Assembly (NCBI RefSeq): GCF_036588685.1
Contig: NC_086376.1
Span: 27,193,930 to 27,257,929, forward strand
Source of the DNA: Mytilus trossulus
Lineage: Eukaryota; Mollusca; Bivalvia; Mytilida; Mytilidae
DNA: 64,000 nucleotides
Direction of reading: 5' to 3'
The position numbers were made by a program, and so were the translations under genes. Positions 22,501 to 32,493 of the stretch are shown in pieces. The notes beneath the pieces were generated by a model. It did not search any database and was not told the DNA's origin. It was given only the letters and a program-made list of their open reading frames with translations. Every line of letters begins with the position of its first letter. The stretch's first letter is position 1.

Positions 22501-24127
22501 AGGTTTTAGGTGCATACATAGGATTGACACAATACATATCTTATTTATTTTTGGAAATCCAAATGGAATGGTACCTTCTTTTTTGTTCATAAGCATAGGA
22601 AGAACTAGTTCAAATAGTTATGAAGTCTTGAAAGGCTAAAACTATATGTAATGTTTTGCTTTGACGTTGTCGCTGTAATGCGTCAAAGCAAAATATAATG
22701 CATCATTACAAGACATCAAAATAAGTTTTGACAAATAAAGATAAAACTTTTGTATTCTTTACTTCTACTTTAAACCAGTTTGCTTTATGTTTTACTGTTA
22801 GCAATGTGAAAAAAATAACAAGTAAAGTACGTGGAACTATGCTTACAAATCTCCAACAATATGCAGCAGACAGACACAATTTTGGAATTTTACAATGGAA
22901 AAATATCAAGAACCAGCAGATTTTCGTCAAGAATACAGACATTTTTTAGAAGCTCGTCATCTTTCCTGTTTCTCACTTGTTAGCATCGCTTATTTAAGTC
23001 GTTATGAAAATTCTGTAATTTCTTACTCATTAAAACCAAAATATCAAATCATTTACATTAACGGAAAGATACTATTTTTTTCTATTCTAAACCTTACACT
23101 TGGTAAGTCAGTTGATCACCCTTTCTGTACATTCCTATTTGGAATAACATCACTAAAAGTCAGGATCAAGATTTAGCTAAATTTTTCATAAATGATAAAA
23201 GCTAAAGATATTACAGGACTGTATTTTATCCCGATGAACAGTTGTATGGTGTTGTATTTTATTTATTTCCTTTTAAAAATGACTATCACTGATTCAGAAA
23301 AAAATACATTAAAACAAATACTAAATAAAAAGGAAACACACTTAATTGAAATAAAAAGTGACTATTACCTGGGATCAATTTTTGACGATCTTGCTGATGG
23401 GGTTTTTGTCTGTCCGTCCATATTGTATTCCTTAAACAAAAACAACAGTTATTATTTTATCTTCGATTTTCACCTTAGCTAATTACTTATCGGAATTTTT
23501 ATCCTCGCTTGCGATAAGGAATTGTGATTTGGAAAATATTAGTCAAACAACAAATACAGAAAATTAGCTTTAATTTGTGGGTTTTAGTACCCCTCTCTAA
23601 ACATTTATTTTCTAATCTAAATCCAAACTGAAGTGTTTGTTTGCTTATACACTATCCATCAAAAGTAAGAGAAAGGATTATAATTAAATAAACAATGACG
23701 GGTGCATTTATGTCTGTTCTTCCTGCATAATATTTCGAATTTTTAAATCAGAAAATGAAAGGGTTCTTTTTTCAAATTGTCATGGGATTTATCAACTTAA
23801 GAAAAAATACAGTGTGGTTCTTTTAACTACAAATTGAATATATATTTTATTGATAAAAAGGGAACCTATTTTTCGACCAAAAATATACCAATGAATGGGT
23901 TTTTTTTTAAACAAAAGACAGATGAACTTCAATACATGTAGTAAGAGGGTCTTGTAAGTATAGTAAGGAAAATACGCAATAAAAACAAATAAAAATAAAC
24001 ATTAATATTATAAATAAAAACAAATAAAAATAAACATTAATTTTACAAAAATGGTTTAAAAATATAGAAATTAGCATAAATTGTTTAAAAAAAATCTTAA
24101 ATAAAATACAGCTTACCTGTAAAGCAT
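6381..24127 (-). CDS. Aryl hydrocarbon receptor-like bHLH-PAS transcription factor (10 coding exons)
   Basis: Exons on the minus strand are 24127-24117, 15095-14938, 14354-14263, 13896-13807, 13350-13249, 11894-11814, 10513-10326, 9909-9803, 8654-8513 and 7515-6381. All junctions are GT-AG and phases agree throughout, giving 2106 nt and 701 residues. Residues 5-56 form the bHLH (SKRYRDKLRTEI, then HRKLDSQTVFRL), closest in order to AHR (SKRHRDRLN, NKLDKLSVLRL). PAS-A runs about 87-190 (CLDGFLLAAFADGTIVYS, QYLGFNQ, LVHPEDHQD, FICRMKC). PAS-B runs about 225-320 (MIGYGDDDLKEKSFYQFVHP, GSWVWLHSRG). Residues 324-701 are one large exon rich in Pro, Tyr, Gln and Ser, a likely transactivation region, with SUMO-type sites IKTE (about 491) and IKPE (about 587). 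AHR proteins act in the nucleus as ARNT heterodimers. The basic region is shorter and changed relative to vertebrate AHR, so this may be a divergent bivalve paralogue rather than the canonical AHR; ligand binding cannot be judged. Confidence 0.85.
7516..8512 (-). other. AHR-like intron 9 with two interspersed repeats
   Basis: 7545-7770 carries AAGTCCCTAATTAGATGGCA through ATGACAGTCGCATTGAAG, a family I recall from mussels and seen inverted at 10115-10235, 15895-16075 and 35450-35565. 8240-8405 carries TTGCTTAGTCTTTAGTTTTC through GACTGTCCCTCTG, repeated at 11628-11780. Confidence 0.65.
8513..8654 (-). CDS. AHR-like coding exon 9 (PAS-B end)
   Basis: Acceptor TTGTCTAG, donor GTAAG|GTAAGT, phase 2. 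It encodes TESTEVQTMYFRMESKEGSW then VWLHSRGKVICK and IVFTHCPV, matching the AHR TWVQSNARLLYKNG and IIVTQRP strands. Confidence 0.88.
9803..9909 (-). CDS. AHR-like coding exon 8 (PAS-B)
   Basis: Acceptor ATGTTTCAG, donor ACAT|GTAAGT, phase 1. It encodes EEMIGYGDDDLKEKSFYQFV, then HPEDLATFAACHKT. Confidence 0.88.
10115..10235 (-). repeat. Interspersed repeat fragment in AHR-like intron 7/8 region
   Basis: TTGAGCTTTTGATGCCATTT followed by TTTTGAATTTTCC and GTTCAGTATGTTTGTGATTT. The same phrase order is at 35450-35565, and reversed at 7545-7770. Confidence 0.7.
10326..10513 (-). CDS. AHR-like coding exon 7 (PAS-A end to PAS-B)
   Basis: Acceptor TCTTTCAG, donor AAAAA|GTTAGT, phase 2. It encodes KIHCSGSIQRPND, a serine-rich loop, VVLLYCQPFML and NVFWSKHDMGLTIKEFDKK, the PAS-B lead-in. 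Confidence 0.84.
11628..11780 (+). repeat. Second copy of the CTTAGTCTTTAGTTTTCTATG repeat
   Basis: Shares CTTAGTCTTTAGTTTTCTAT, GGCGTTGTCAGTTTATTTTC and TTTGACTGTCCCTCTG with 8240-8405 on the same strand. It lies just downstream (in gene sense) of exon 6. Confidence 0.75.
11814..11894 (-). CDS. AHR-like coding exon 6 (PAS-A)
   Basis: Acceptor AATTTCAG, donor TCTG|GTATGT. It encodes NWRQVSFICRMKCFNGTSAG, matching AHR CFICRLRC and SSGFL. Confidence 0.86.
12530..12835 (+). repeat. Interspersed repeat in AHR-like intron 5
   Basis: Carries GTGTTTTGTGTTAGACTGTG, then GCGTTTCCCTCGGTTATAG and AGCGGTACACTACTGTTGCC. The last part matches 5830-5945 (AGCGGTAAGCTACTGTTGCC). Confidence 0.65.
13249..13350 (-). 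CDS. AHR-like coding exon 5 (PAS-A)
   Basis: Acceptor ACGTACAG, donor AAAG|GTATGA. It encodes VDLMHRCLYGLVHPEDHQDL; the HPED core is the PAS helix motif. Confidence 0.88.
13807..13896 (-). CDS. AHR-like coding exon 4 (PAS-A start)
   Basis: Acceptor CTGTACAG, donor CCAG|GTTAGT, phase 0 on both sides. CLDGFLLAAFADGTIVYS and LQYLGFNQ align with AHR ALNGFVLVVTTD and DYLGFQQ. Confidence 0.88.
14263..14354 (-). CDS. AHR-like coding exon 3 (bHLH to PAS-A linker)
   Basis: Acceptor TTGTTTAG, donor TTCAA|GTAAGT. It encodes a hydrophilic linker, IIGLKQQQLSDNETTTKEDS, ending KQVLQ at the start of PAS-A. Confidence 0.82.
14938..15095 (-). CDS. AHR-like coding exon 2 (bHLH)
   Basis: Acceptor TGTTTAG, donor AAAA|GTAAGT. 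It encodes the basic-helix-loop-helix SKRYRDKLRTEIKGLEGLIP then HRKLDSQTVFRLIISFFRLK. Confidence 0.88.
15895..16075 (-). repeat. Mussel-type interspersed repeat copy
   Basis: GGCATACAAGTGAGAGGTTT, AGCTAGCTATAAAACCAGGG and GACAGTTGTTATCCATTCGT follow in the order known for this family. It is the most complete copy in the window in this orientation. Confidence 0.7.
17771..18010 (+). CDS. Candidate 79-residue single-pass membrane protein (unrecognised)
   Basis: An open frame from ATG to TAA inside AHR-like intron 1, on the opposite strand. Residues 1-50 are polar and charged (RDRQLNQQPPYVRISRFLQE, HLKDANVKNALDAMN). Residues 52-70 form one hydrophobic helix (LTYIIVFLCLFMLIKI), followed by a short tail ending NDHY. 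A TATAAAGG lies at 17643-17650, about 120 bases upstream, and AATAAA occurs near 18356. Composition looks protein-like but the length is near what chance allows in AT-rich DNA. I know no homologue. Confidence 0.25.
   Translation: MLDSVCIMNVLRDRQLNQQPPYVRISRFLQEHLKDANVKNALDAMNTLTYIIVFLCLFMLIKIQSMVTLVQQMSPNDHY
19350..19503 (+). repeat. Diverged copy of the GGTACCGTTAAT repeat
   Basis: Carries TTTGGTCCTTTTGGATTTAC, ATTGTCGTATTGCACATCTG and TTGGTACCGTTAAT in the order found at 1590-1745. Confidence 0.7.
20030..20430 (-). repeat. Near full-length mussel-type repeat (GTCCCAAGTCAGGAGCCTG family)
   Basis: Carries CCCAGGTTAGGGGGAGGGTT, GTCCCAAGTCAGGAGCCTG, ATAGCTGACTATGCGGTATG and AGTTGTCTCATTGGCAACCA, ending in a T-rich and (TA)n tail. 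I recall this as one of the most frequent mussel repeats. A second copy lies inverted at 52855-53130 and a terminal fragment at 40395-40490. No open frame, so a non-autonomous element. Confidence 0.75.
22654..22693. other. Perfect 13-bp-stem hairpin
   Basis: TTTTGCTTTGACG (22654-22666) and CGTCAAAGCAAAA (22681-22693) are exact reverse complements around a 14-base loop. Sits in AHR-like intron 1 in otherwise unstructured AT-rich DNA. Confidence 0.85.
24117..24127 (-). CDS. AHR-like coding exon 1 (11 nt)
   Basis: ATG CTT TAC AG followed by GTAAGC gives M-L-Y and two thirds of a serine codon. It joins the bHLH exon in the required phase to read MLYSFKSKRYRD. The order resembles the very short N-terminus of NPAS4-type proteins. 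It is inferred from phase, donor quality and an ATG; no transcript evidence. Confidence 0.55.
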
Positions 24128-24300
24128 CCAAAGAGTCTGATGAGAAATCGATTAGTTTGAGTCAGACGTTATCACAGTGACATATAAATATTGACTTTAG
24201 GAACACTTTCCTCGTGTCCGGGGGTGAGACGTCGCCAAAACCTCTCGTTATATCACCTGTCATCGCGATATTTCTAAAAGACATTAAAAGGTTTATGTCG
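24128..24300 (-). promoter_or_regulatory. Presumed 5' UTR and proximal promoter of the AHR-like gene
   Basis: The DNA just upstream of the inferred start codon is less AT-rich than its surroundings and includes GAGACGTCGCC (CRE-like GACGTC at 24229-24234) and an ATATAAAT element near 24181-24190. The first exon may extend here, or further exons may lie upstream. The assignment rests only on position. Confidence 0.3.
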
Positions 24301-24774
24301 TCACCAGAAACCAAATATATACCTTGGTATCTTGTCTTCATTTTGAAAATACTTCTTATAATTTTATACTGCTCTTTCGGTTTTCTTCTATAATATTTGG
24401 ATTAGGCCTATAGTGAGAATCTACTCCGTGACTGAACAACATAACATGTATAAAACAAGTTTTTCTTATTTCAAATATCTTATTGGGAAGTATTTTATCA
24501 GAAAATAAATATTCCATTGTAATTTTTTTTCTTTAGATTTTTTTTCATTTTTCCATTGTGTATATAGTTTAATAAATTTGATTTGAAAATTTCTATGATA
24601 AAAAAATTTGCATTCAATATTAATTAAAATTATGGATGCGATTTTTTAAAATATTATTTTATATGAGGCAGTTAAAATTTAAGACATACATTAAAAAATA
24701 ATCTTAAATATATAGATATCATTTAATATTTCAGATAACAGAAATTACTAGTTATACTTTTTAGTAATATAAAA
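24301..24774. other. AT-rich spacer upstream of the AHR-like gene
   Basis: Very AT-rich low-complexity DNA; no gene or named element is seen. Confidence 0.45.
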
Positions 24775-25115
24775 TTGAGAATGGAAATGGGGAATGTGTC
24801 AAAGAGACAACAACCCGACCATATAAAAACAACAGCAGAAGGTAGCCAACAGCTAGTCTTCAATGTTGCGAGAATTTCCCGCACCCGGAGGCGTCCTTCA
24901 GCTGGCCCCTAAACAAATATATACTAGTTCAGTGATAATGAACGCCAAACTAATTTCCAAATTGTACACAAGAAACTAAAATTAAAAAATACAAGACTAA
25001 CAAAGGCCAGAGGCTCCTGACTTGGGACAGGCGCAAAAATGCGGCGGGGTTAAACATGTTTATGAGATCTCAAACCTCCCCCTATACCTCTATCCAATGT
25101 AGAAAAGTAAATGTC
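24775..25115 (+). repeat. Mussel-type repeat (GTCAAAGAGACAACAACCCG family)
   Basis: Opens GAATGGAAATGGGGAATGTG, continues GTCAAAGAGACAACAACCCG, then GGAGGCGTCCTTCAGCTGGC and GGCTCCTGACTTGGGACAGG, and ends near CCAATGTAGAAAAGTAAA. Fragments recur at 32640-32735, 56885-57125, 59708-59858 (inverted) and 2045-2090 (inverted). It is the most complete copy in the window. Confidence 0.75.
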
Positions 25116-27490
25116 AATTTGAGTCTAATAATATATGACGATTTTTACGAAAATCTCTTTATTTCTTTGTTATAAATGTTTATCGCTCATTTCAGATTGA
25201 CAGCCAGTTGAATAACTTGTGGAGTCTAACTTAAAATGATGAATTTAAGACAGAGATGACGGCAGTTCTGCGATTTCTAGAAACTCAATGAAAGATATTT
25301 AAGCATATATTAGAACAAGCTAAAGGAAGTGCAGTGGACGATAGTGTGATACATGCTGGTCCCACCATGCACATCCAGACTCAGTAAAAAAAAGTCACTA
25401 CATGACATCACATAATCAGAACAATACAGGCCATGGTGTCTGGAGCTATATGTCCGCCCAAATACGTCTCTCTTGCGCTAACCTTGTTCGAGGATTGTTT
25501 TGTGTCATGAGCATATCCCAGTATATAAATTTCTTACATATTTATAAGAACATATTTAAAATCTCTTACTCAGAAAACTTAATGGAATTTTAAAGAGCTT
25601 TAGACAGACAAACAGATTATTAAATATTTACCTAAAATATGAAGTTAAGTACCCGATTTTGTACCAAGTTAAATTTAAAGATAAGATTAGCGGCTTTGTT
25701 TGTATCGTTTTAAGAAATAATATCTACACCAGAAAAACGATGAAAAGGAAGTGAATTCAGCTTCTAGAAGCAGATGTCCACAAATACTCAAGAAAGATCT
25801 TGCTAAATTTGGTTTAACATACGACATCATACATCATATTAAAGAAAAATATCAATTATGAATACATGAATTGCCATCATAGATGACTGTAGGAAAGGAC
25901 TATATTTTCATTCAAAAGAAAAAGAAACTTATAAATTCAATAAAACCAAAAAGTATAAAGAGGAAAAGACAACAACGAAAAAAGTAGTTTGTTTAACATG
26001 GAAAATAGAGCATATTTCCGACCCCAACATCAATGCTAATAGAGATAAGATACTACTGACATATAAATCTTTAAACAAAAAACAGCCAATGTGGGTAAGG
26101 CTCTTTGTGTTCTTGTCAGCTATTTGTCGCCTCTTTGCATGTATACTTTTTGTCTGCCATTTAGACCTATTTACAGTTAAAAAAAATGTAAAACTACACA
26201 AAACATTGCACACCATAAGAAAAACACAGTTGCAGGAAATAAAGTATTGTCCAGTGTCAAGTAAAAAGTTATAGTTATTAATAAGTTATTAATAAAGACG
26301 TAGGTCCGGTAAGGGCCGATTTTAGCCTCAAATTTCAGGTTCATCTGTAACGAAAGATTTTGGACACTTTTTAAACACTCAAGTGTCTAGTTCAATTAAT
26401 TCAATAAGTTTATGTGGAAAATTAATCATTTTAACTGATTTAGTCATTAAAAACGCTCTGATTAAAGCTAAAGTATGAAAAATCTATCAAATATGAAAAA
26501 AACCCTCATTTTTCAGATGTATTTTGTCAAAAATGAAAGTGTTCATCCTCAACCTTTATACATGTTATGTTTTATCATCAAATACAACTTACATTTCGAT
26601 ATTATGAATGAACCCGAATTCGGCACTTTCATTTTAGACGGAAACCGTCAAAAATTTAACTAAAATGCTAAAATTGTGAAGATTTCAGTGATTTAGCATG
26701 ACTTGATGATGTTAGTACCTGATATATGTGCATTGTATTGTCAAACAGCCCATATTTGTGTAGCAGAGACATTCTGCTTTCCATATATAGCCTAAAGATT
26801 ACATTTGCACAATTTTGTAAAACTGCTATATTTTTGGGCCAAAAAGGTGTCTTACTGAACCTACTCCTTTACTTTCGTTGAACTTCCATAGAAATGTTAC
26901 CACGCATTGTTCCGATAGATGAATACCCTCCTGATTTAAAAAGAAAATGTATCAAAGTAACGCTCATCACATTTAATAACCACAAACAATTATTAATGTG
27001 AAAGTATTTGTTTTTTGAGATTATTAGTTGTTCATAAACGACCTTTTTATAGCGCCATTAGCGAGAAGTTGGCCTTTAACATATTATTGCAGTATTTTAC
27101 GATATGAATAATTAGCTATAGGGTATTATATTTAATAAAATTCAATAAAATGAATATCATACGTTGCTGAATAGCTTTGACGTGATGTTTGCAGATCCTT
27201 TATTTGACTTTTTCATTTGTTTTAATATCAAGTAATGTGCAAGATAATCTCGGTTTACAGAGAGATATCCCTAACGGAAATATAAAAGGTTAAGGTTAAT
27301 TTTTTTTATGCTCAATCCACCTACGGAATCACAAAAAGACAGTTGCATTCTATTCTTCTTTACAAAAAACACGCTAGAAGATGACACTTTACAAGAGTTT
27401 TCGGACATCTGAAATATAAAAAAAAAAAGAGTTGAATGAAATGAAGAGTTGTGAGTTACATACATCACATCATCTTAATCCGACACAGTA
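25116..27490. other. Spacer between the divergent AHR-like and WDR75 genes, part 1
   Basis: AT-rich DNA. The short open frames on both strands show no similarity or codon pattern I can support, and no tandem array is seen. Confidence 0.45.
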
Positions 27491-27492
27491 AA

Positions 27493-27594
27493 ACCAAAGT
27501 CAATCCATGGACTTCAACCAAAGTCAATCCATGGACTTCAACCAAAGTCAATCCATGGACTTCAACCAAAGTCAATCCATGGACTTCAACCAAA
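27493..27594 (+). repeat. 24-bp tandem repeat, four copies
   Basis: The unit ACCAAAGTCAATCCATGGAC plus TTCA repeats four times almost perfectly, ending in a partial fifth. Each unit contains the palindrome CCATGG. Confidence 0.9.
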
Positions 27595-28009
27595 TGCAGG
27601 TGACTTTTCAGTATACTGAAGGTGATTCGTATAGTAACTTTTCGTGAATACATCTAACAAAGACTGTCCAAGATATACCATCAAATCAAATTCCCAAAAA
27701 GACAAATATTAAGATACAACAAAAGACGAACACAGAATCTAGGGACAGGCACATGAACATACCCATAGTTTATCGAGGGATTAGCCCTTCCCATTTTGGA
27801 CTCGATCTTTAAAAAGACAAACGGCGCATTAAAAGAACACTAGATATAAACTAAGTAAAGGAAAGGCACTTTGCTCTTTGTTAGATCGTCGTGTCCCCGA
27901 TCTGTGTCAGATCCTCATTGTAATGCAAGATTTCTGTCTCAGATCGTCATTGTAATTCGTAGCACACAAAGTATGAATATAGCAAGGTATTGTAATATAT
28001 ATATATATA

Positions 28010-28615
28010 GATCATCATGGTTATGTGCAGTGTACTATGTCAGATCATCATGGTTATGTGTAGTGTAATGTGTCAGATCATCATGGTTATGTGTAGTGTA
28101 ATGTGTCAGATCATCATGGTTATGTGTAGTTTATTCTTTCAGACTAGCTTGGACATTTGTAGTGTACTCTGTCAGATGATCATGGTTATGTGTAGTGTAC
28201 TCTGTCAGATCATCAGGGTTATATGTAGTGTACTCTGTCAGATCATCAAGGTTATGTGTAGTGTACTCTGTCAGATCATCAGGGTTATATGTAGTGTACT
28301 CTGTCAGATCATCAGGGTTATGTGTAGTGTACTCTGTCGGATCATCATGGTTATGTGTAGTGTACTCTGTCGGATCATCATGGTTATGTGTAGTGTACTA
28401 TGTCAGATCATCATGGTAATGTGTAGTGTACTCTGTCAGATCATCAGGGTTATGTGTAGTGTACTATGTCAGATCATCAGGGTTATGTGTAGTGTACTCT
28501 GTCAGATGATCATGGTTATGTGTAGTGTACTCTGTCAGATTATCATGGTTATGTGTAGTGTACTCTGTCAGATCATCAGGGTTATATGTAGTGTACTATG
28601 TTGTATCATCATGGT
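28010..28615 (+). repeat. 33-bp minisatellite, about 18 copies
   Basis: Unit of the form AGATCATCATGGTTATGTGT followed by AGTGTACTCTGTC. Variants include CATGG/CAGGG and ACTCTGTC/ACTATGTC. 33 is a multiple of three, so the array is open over about 200 codons in one frame and in part in others. This is periodicity, not a gene. Confidence 0.92.
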
Positions 28616-29430
28616 TAATAATTAAAACTTTGATACTTGTTTTCGTTTTTTTCAGCCCTTCTGACTTTTTAAAGCAAATAACATTTTTTTTTATATGCAA
28701 ATATCAATTCTATCCTGCCTAAACTGTTTTTAAGCACTAAAAAAAACCAGTTTGAAATGTCAGGCGGATAACTAATTCAACAATATATATTCAACAAAAT
28801 ACATGAAATCATGTTTTAAAAAGACCTCTTTTTTAACATGTTTTCGTAAGCGGCCAGTAGGCGAACGTGGCTTCATGTCTACACATAGATGTAAAGCTGC
28901 ATATTTTCTTCTGGTTTCCGTCTCATTGTTATGTAAAGGTTAATAAAATTGTGAAGCGTTGAATTTTTATTAAATGTCAGCAGTGTACATTAGTTTTATA
29001 TTTGCGATCGACAAGTAGTGATGTTTGTGCAAAATTATGTCAATACGCGATGATAAATTTATTTTATAAATTAAAAGACAAACATTTCGTCTTGAGGGTA
29101 AAGTATTTTGTAAATTTCCACTTGAGATAAGAGAGAATAAATTCAAGAGGCAATTTTAGGAACTGGAGCCATCACATTAATTTTATGGAAAAGGCTTAAT
29201 ACAAATACACACAAGATGATAACATTATTGAATCATCAATGAACGAACAACTTCTCATTTGACAAAAAAAATTCAAATGATCCAAATGTTACATAAAATT
29301 GAGTTAAACGAATTTGACTAATTTTTTTAAGTGTAAATGCTGTAAATTATATAGTATGTTGAATTGTTATTGAATCAGTGTAAACATTGAAAATAAGATA
29401 GTAGCCTCCGTGGTACACTAGGTTTATAGT
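28616..29430. other. Spacer between minisatellites
   Basis: AT-rich DNA without a recognisable gene or repeat. Confidence 0.45.
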
Positions 29431-29434
29431 AAAT

Positions 29435-29940
29435 ATAGCATCCTTCATATCTAGAAATCAGGATAAACATGGCATATACCAATGCACCTAACATGGTAAG
29501 AAATTAGGGTAAATAACATAGCACCAAGCAACGTAACAAATCAGGATAAATACGGTAAATAACATAGCACCCAGTAGGAAAGAAATCAGGAAGAACACGG
29601 TAAATAACAGCACCCAGCATGGTAAGCAATCTGGATAAACACGGTAAATAACATAACTCGAAGTATAATAAGAAATCAGGGAAAATAATATAGCATCAAG
29701 AATCGTCAGAAATCAGAGTAAACACAGCTAATAAAAACATAACACCAAGCAAGCATCGTAAGAAATTTGGGTAAACACGGTTAAAACATTACACGAAGCA
29801 TGGTAATATATCAGGGTAAAAACGTCTAATAATACTACTATAACGTAAACATAGTTAATAAAATAACACGAAGAATGGTAAGGAATCAGGATGAACAAAG
29901 TAAATAACAAAGCAACTATCATGATAAACAAATAGTTGAA
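29435..29940 (+). repeat. Degenerate minisatellite, unit about 45-50 bp
   Basis: Phrases like AAATCAGGATAAACACGGTA followed by AATAACATAGCACCAAGCA recur about ten times with many substitutions and small indels. It is the oldest-looking array in the spacer. Confidence 0.75.
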
Positions 29941-31820
29941 ACACGATTAAAAACATATATATATATATCCCCCTGCATGGAAAAGAAATCCGAGTTGAAT
30001 GTGAAATTACAAAATATACATCTCCTTCGGTCATTTGTTTTGTAAAGTTTCTTAGCTATTTTGTATTTGTTACCGTTCTATAGGAAGGTTGTTTTTTTTT
30101 AAAAGAAAAATGGAGTCGATTGGAAGTCCTGATTGTTTGGTACTTTCAGTGGTCAGTGCTTCGTTATTGATTGTCTATTGATTGTAGAATTCCAGCTTTA
30201 AAATGAAAATTTTATAGCTAAAACTTAGGTTGTAATTGTTACAGAGAAAAATGCCCACGCTAAAAAATTGTATGTTTTAATAAACATTCTATGAAAAATA
30301 GACTACAAAGGTTTATCAAATCGAATATGAAAATACTGTGTATATATATATAAATCTGTACATCTTTAAAAAAAATTGTTTTAACACTAGTACATTTACA
30401 ACTATTAGGTGATATTTCTTTTCAATGTTTATATTTCTTCAGACTTTATTCAGTGTCGTTATTATCTGAAAACATTATGATAAATGTCCGTGTTTACACC
30501 ATCAGGACGTTTGACACACTCGTTTAAAATACAAACCTTCCCATTATAAATGATCTGTTGATAATTTAAATTGAAGAAAGCCTTTCTTCAACAAAAAATG
30601 GTCAACTAGAGGCTCTCTGTCTTGTATCGTCGCTCACCTCGCTGTACTTCAGATAATTCTCTTGTGTTTTTTCCATAAGGTTGGAAGTATTGATTCGACC
30701 ATTTCTAAGGTTTACTTCGTTTTATCACCTGAAATCACAAAATGTATAAGCAAAATTTAAAAGGTATATTAGATCTTATTTTGACCTCGATGTGGCAATC
30801 TATGGAATTTAACTTCCGAATTTATAATTTATAAATGAAGATACTATCAAGCAAAGCGATGCAAATATTTTTTGGGGCAATTTTATGCCAAAAACAAAAG
30901 AATATTTATTACCCCCCCCCCCCACCACCACCACCACCAAAAAAAAAAAAAACAACCCCAAACAAACACCTATGTGCAACAATTCTCCAATTTACTACAT
31001 AAAGTTCAATTTTTATCAATTTTAATTATTATTCGATCAAAACTGAATTGCGTATTTTTTTATTTTTTTTTTATCATAATCATCATTTGGATACGAAAAA
31101 TAATAAGCAGCAAATAAAATTACATAAGATAAGATTTAGTTGCTCGTATTTGGTTTATGATATATGGTCCTGGTAGTGAGAAGGTGAACATCATATCTAG
31201 CTGTATGGGTCACGTTTATAACAGATATACAGTATAGGAAACCGACAGTGGAGAAATCTGAAACTATGGTAGTGAGGGATAATAGATGTAAAAAAAATGG
31301 TTACATTTTATCAATTAACATCAATAAAGTGACCTAACTGTACATCAGTACGCGGTTAATCAATATTTACCACACTATTGTTGTACAAATGTTAATATTC
31401 TTAAATTTAAAAATGTATTCACTATGCAGTCAATATTGTCTTACTAGAAAAATTATAAACTATAGTGAAGGTCTGTCCTCCTGGTTAAATTACATCTATT
31501 TATGTATATTTCACACATGCAAACTATGTTGTATTGTATATATGTTCATCTCTGTATGTTATTTAGTTTATGAGAATAAAGATCCATCTATCTAATTTGT
31601 ATATTCACTCTGGAGGAAAAAAACGATCATCTGATCTAGTGGGGGTTTTAGGTTCGGTGCAAACTTAATTTTTCGCGGAGCGAATCGAAAATTTCAGTTT
31701 TGAGGTAAAATTATAGAAATATACTTTAATAAGCTGAGGACAATTGATGCTTTGCAAATTTTAGGAGGCGCACTCCCAACACGCTCCGCCTGAATTAGTC
31801 CCTGTCAGACCTAGATCAGG
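29941..31820. other. Spacer, part 3, with a poly-C/CCA/poly-A tract
   Basis: Contains a simple-sequence tract at 30914-30952 (a run of C, then CCA repeats, then a run of A). Otherwise AT-rich with no recognised element. Confidence 0.5.
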
Positions 31821-31995
31821 ATACTAATGATTTCAGGTATTCATAATATAATCAATCAATTTCAGAATATCCTTAAATAATTGAAGACCTCCCGAAATTT
31901 ATCAGAACCTCCATTATTCGATTTAAGGATGTCCTGAAAAATTTCAGGACCTACACAATTCGTTTCAGTAAGGATATCCTAGGATAACTTGATTT
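31821..31995. repeat. Degenerate ATTTCAGGA repeat tract with a palindrome
   Basis: The phrase ATTTCAG or its complement recurs about every 20-50 bases. GTCCTGAAAAATTTCAGGAC (31931-31950) is a palindrome with 9-bp arms and a 2-base centre. It lies about 400 bp upstream of WDR75. Confidence 0.6.
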
Positions 31996-32367
31996 CAGGA
32001 TAGATTTCCAACCCCCGAACCCCCAATGATCCGCCAATGTATAGCATTACGTTATTGGATAAAGGTATTTAGTTTTTTCAAGAATACAAGTGACTGTGTC
32101 ACGGATTATCAAATTAAAGTGGCTACAGTCAAATTTCTTGATGTATACAACAAAGGAAAACAAAATAAAACAAAACGTGACAAAATCAAACGAAGGAAAA
32201 TGAATGATTATAAGTATGAACAAGGATTTGTATGCTAAATAGATTACTATACAAATCCTTGGTATGAAGGAGACATTAAAAGATGTATACCACTCAGAAT
32301 GATTTTTTTTTAATAATTTCCGGAATGAAAACGTGTCTATGCTGAGGTCAATGTGGAGATTACACGT

Positions 32368-32375
32368 ACTTCCGG
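32368..32375 (+). promoter_or_regulatory. WDR75: ETS-type site ACTTCCGG at the WDR75 start
   Basis: ACTTCCGG is the complement of CCGGAAGT, the consensus for ETS factors, which often sits at the transcription start of housekeeping and ribosome-biogenesis genes. Three bases further on is the first well-placed ATG. Binding is inferred from the motif only. Confidence 0.4.
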
Positions 32376-32377
32376 TT

Positions 32378-32493
32378 ATGGCTGCGCCCATTAGAAAACA
32401 CCTGGAAAACATGCCTGAAAGTAAAATTGAGATTTCTGCTGTTTCGGGCGCTAGCCTCGTGAAAACAAGACCTGTGTTTGGACCAGATTCTAA
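32378..32493 (+). CDS. WDR75: WDR75 coding exon 1
   Basis: Encodes MAAPIRKHLENMPESKIEIS through PVFGPDSK, donor CTAA|GTAAAC, phase 2. The internal MPESK methionine (32411) aligns with the human start. Confidence 0.8.

Larger units (their letters stand above)
15096..24116 (-). other. AHR-like intron 1 (9 kb)
   Basis: The longest intron of the gene. It holds repeats at 15895-16075, 19350-19503 and 20030-20430, a small transmembrane open frame on the opposite strand (17771-18010), a 13-bp-stem hairpin (22654-22693) and AT-rich low-complexity tracts near 16920-17110 and 19130-19250. The rest shows nothing I recognise. Confidence 0.55.

Noticed and set aside
22706-23482. Several overlapping short frames on both strands
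   Set aside because: Composition follows AT bias; no motif or consistent splice sites found.
28017-28625. 202-codon open frame
   Set aside because: In-phase 33-bp minisatellite; no non-repeat coding context.
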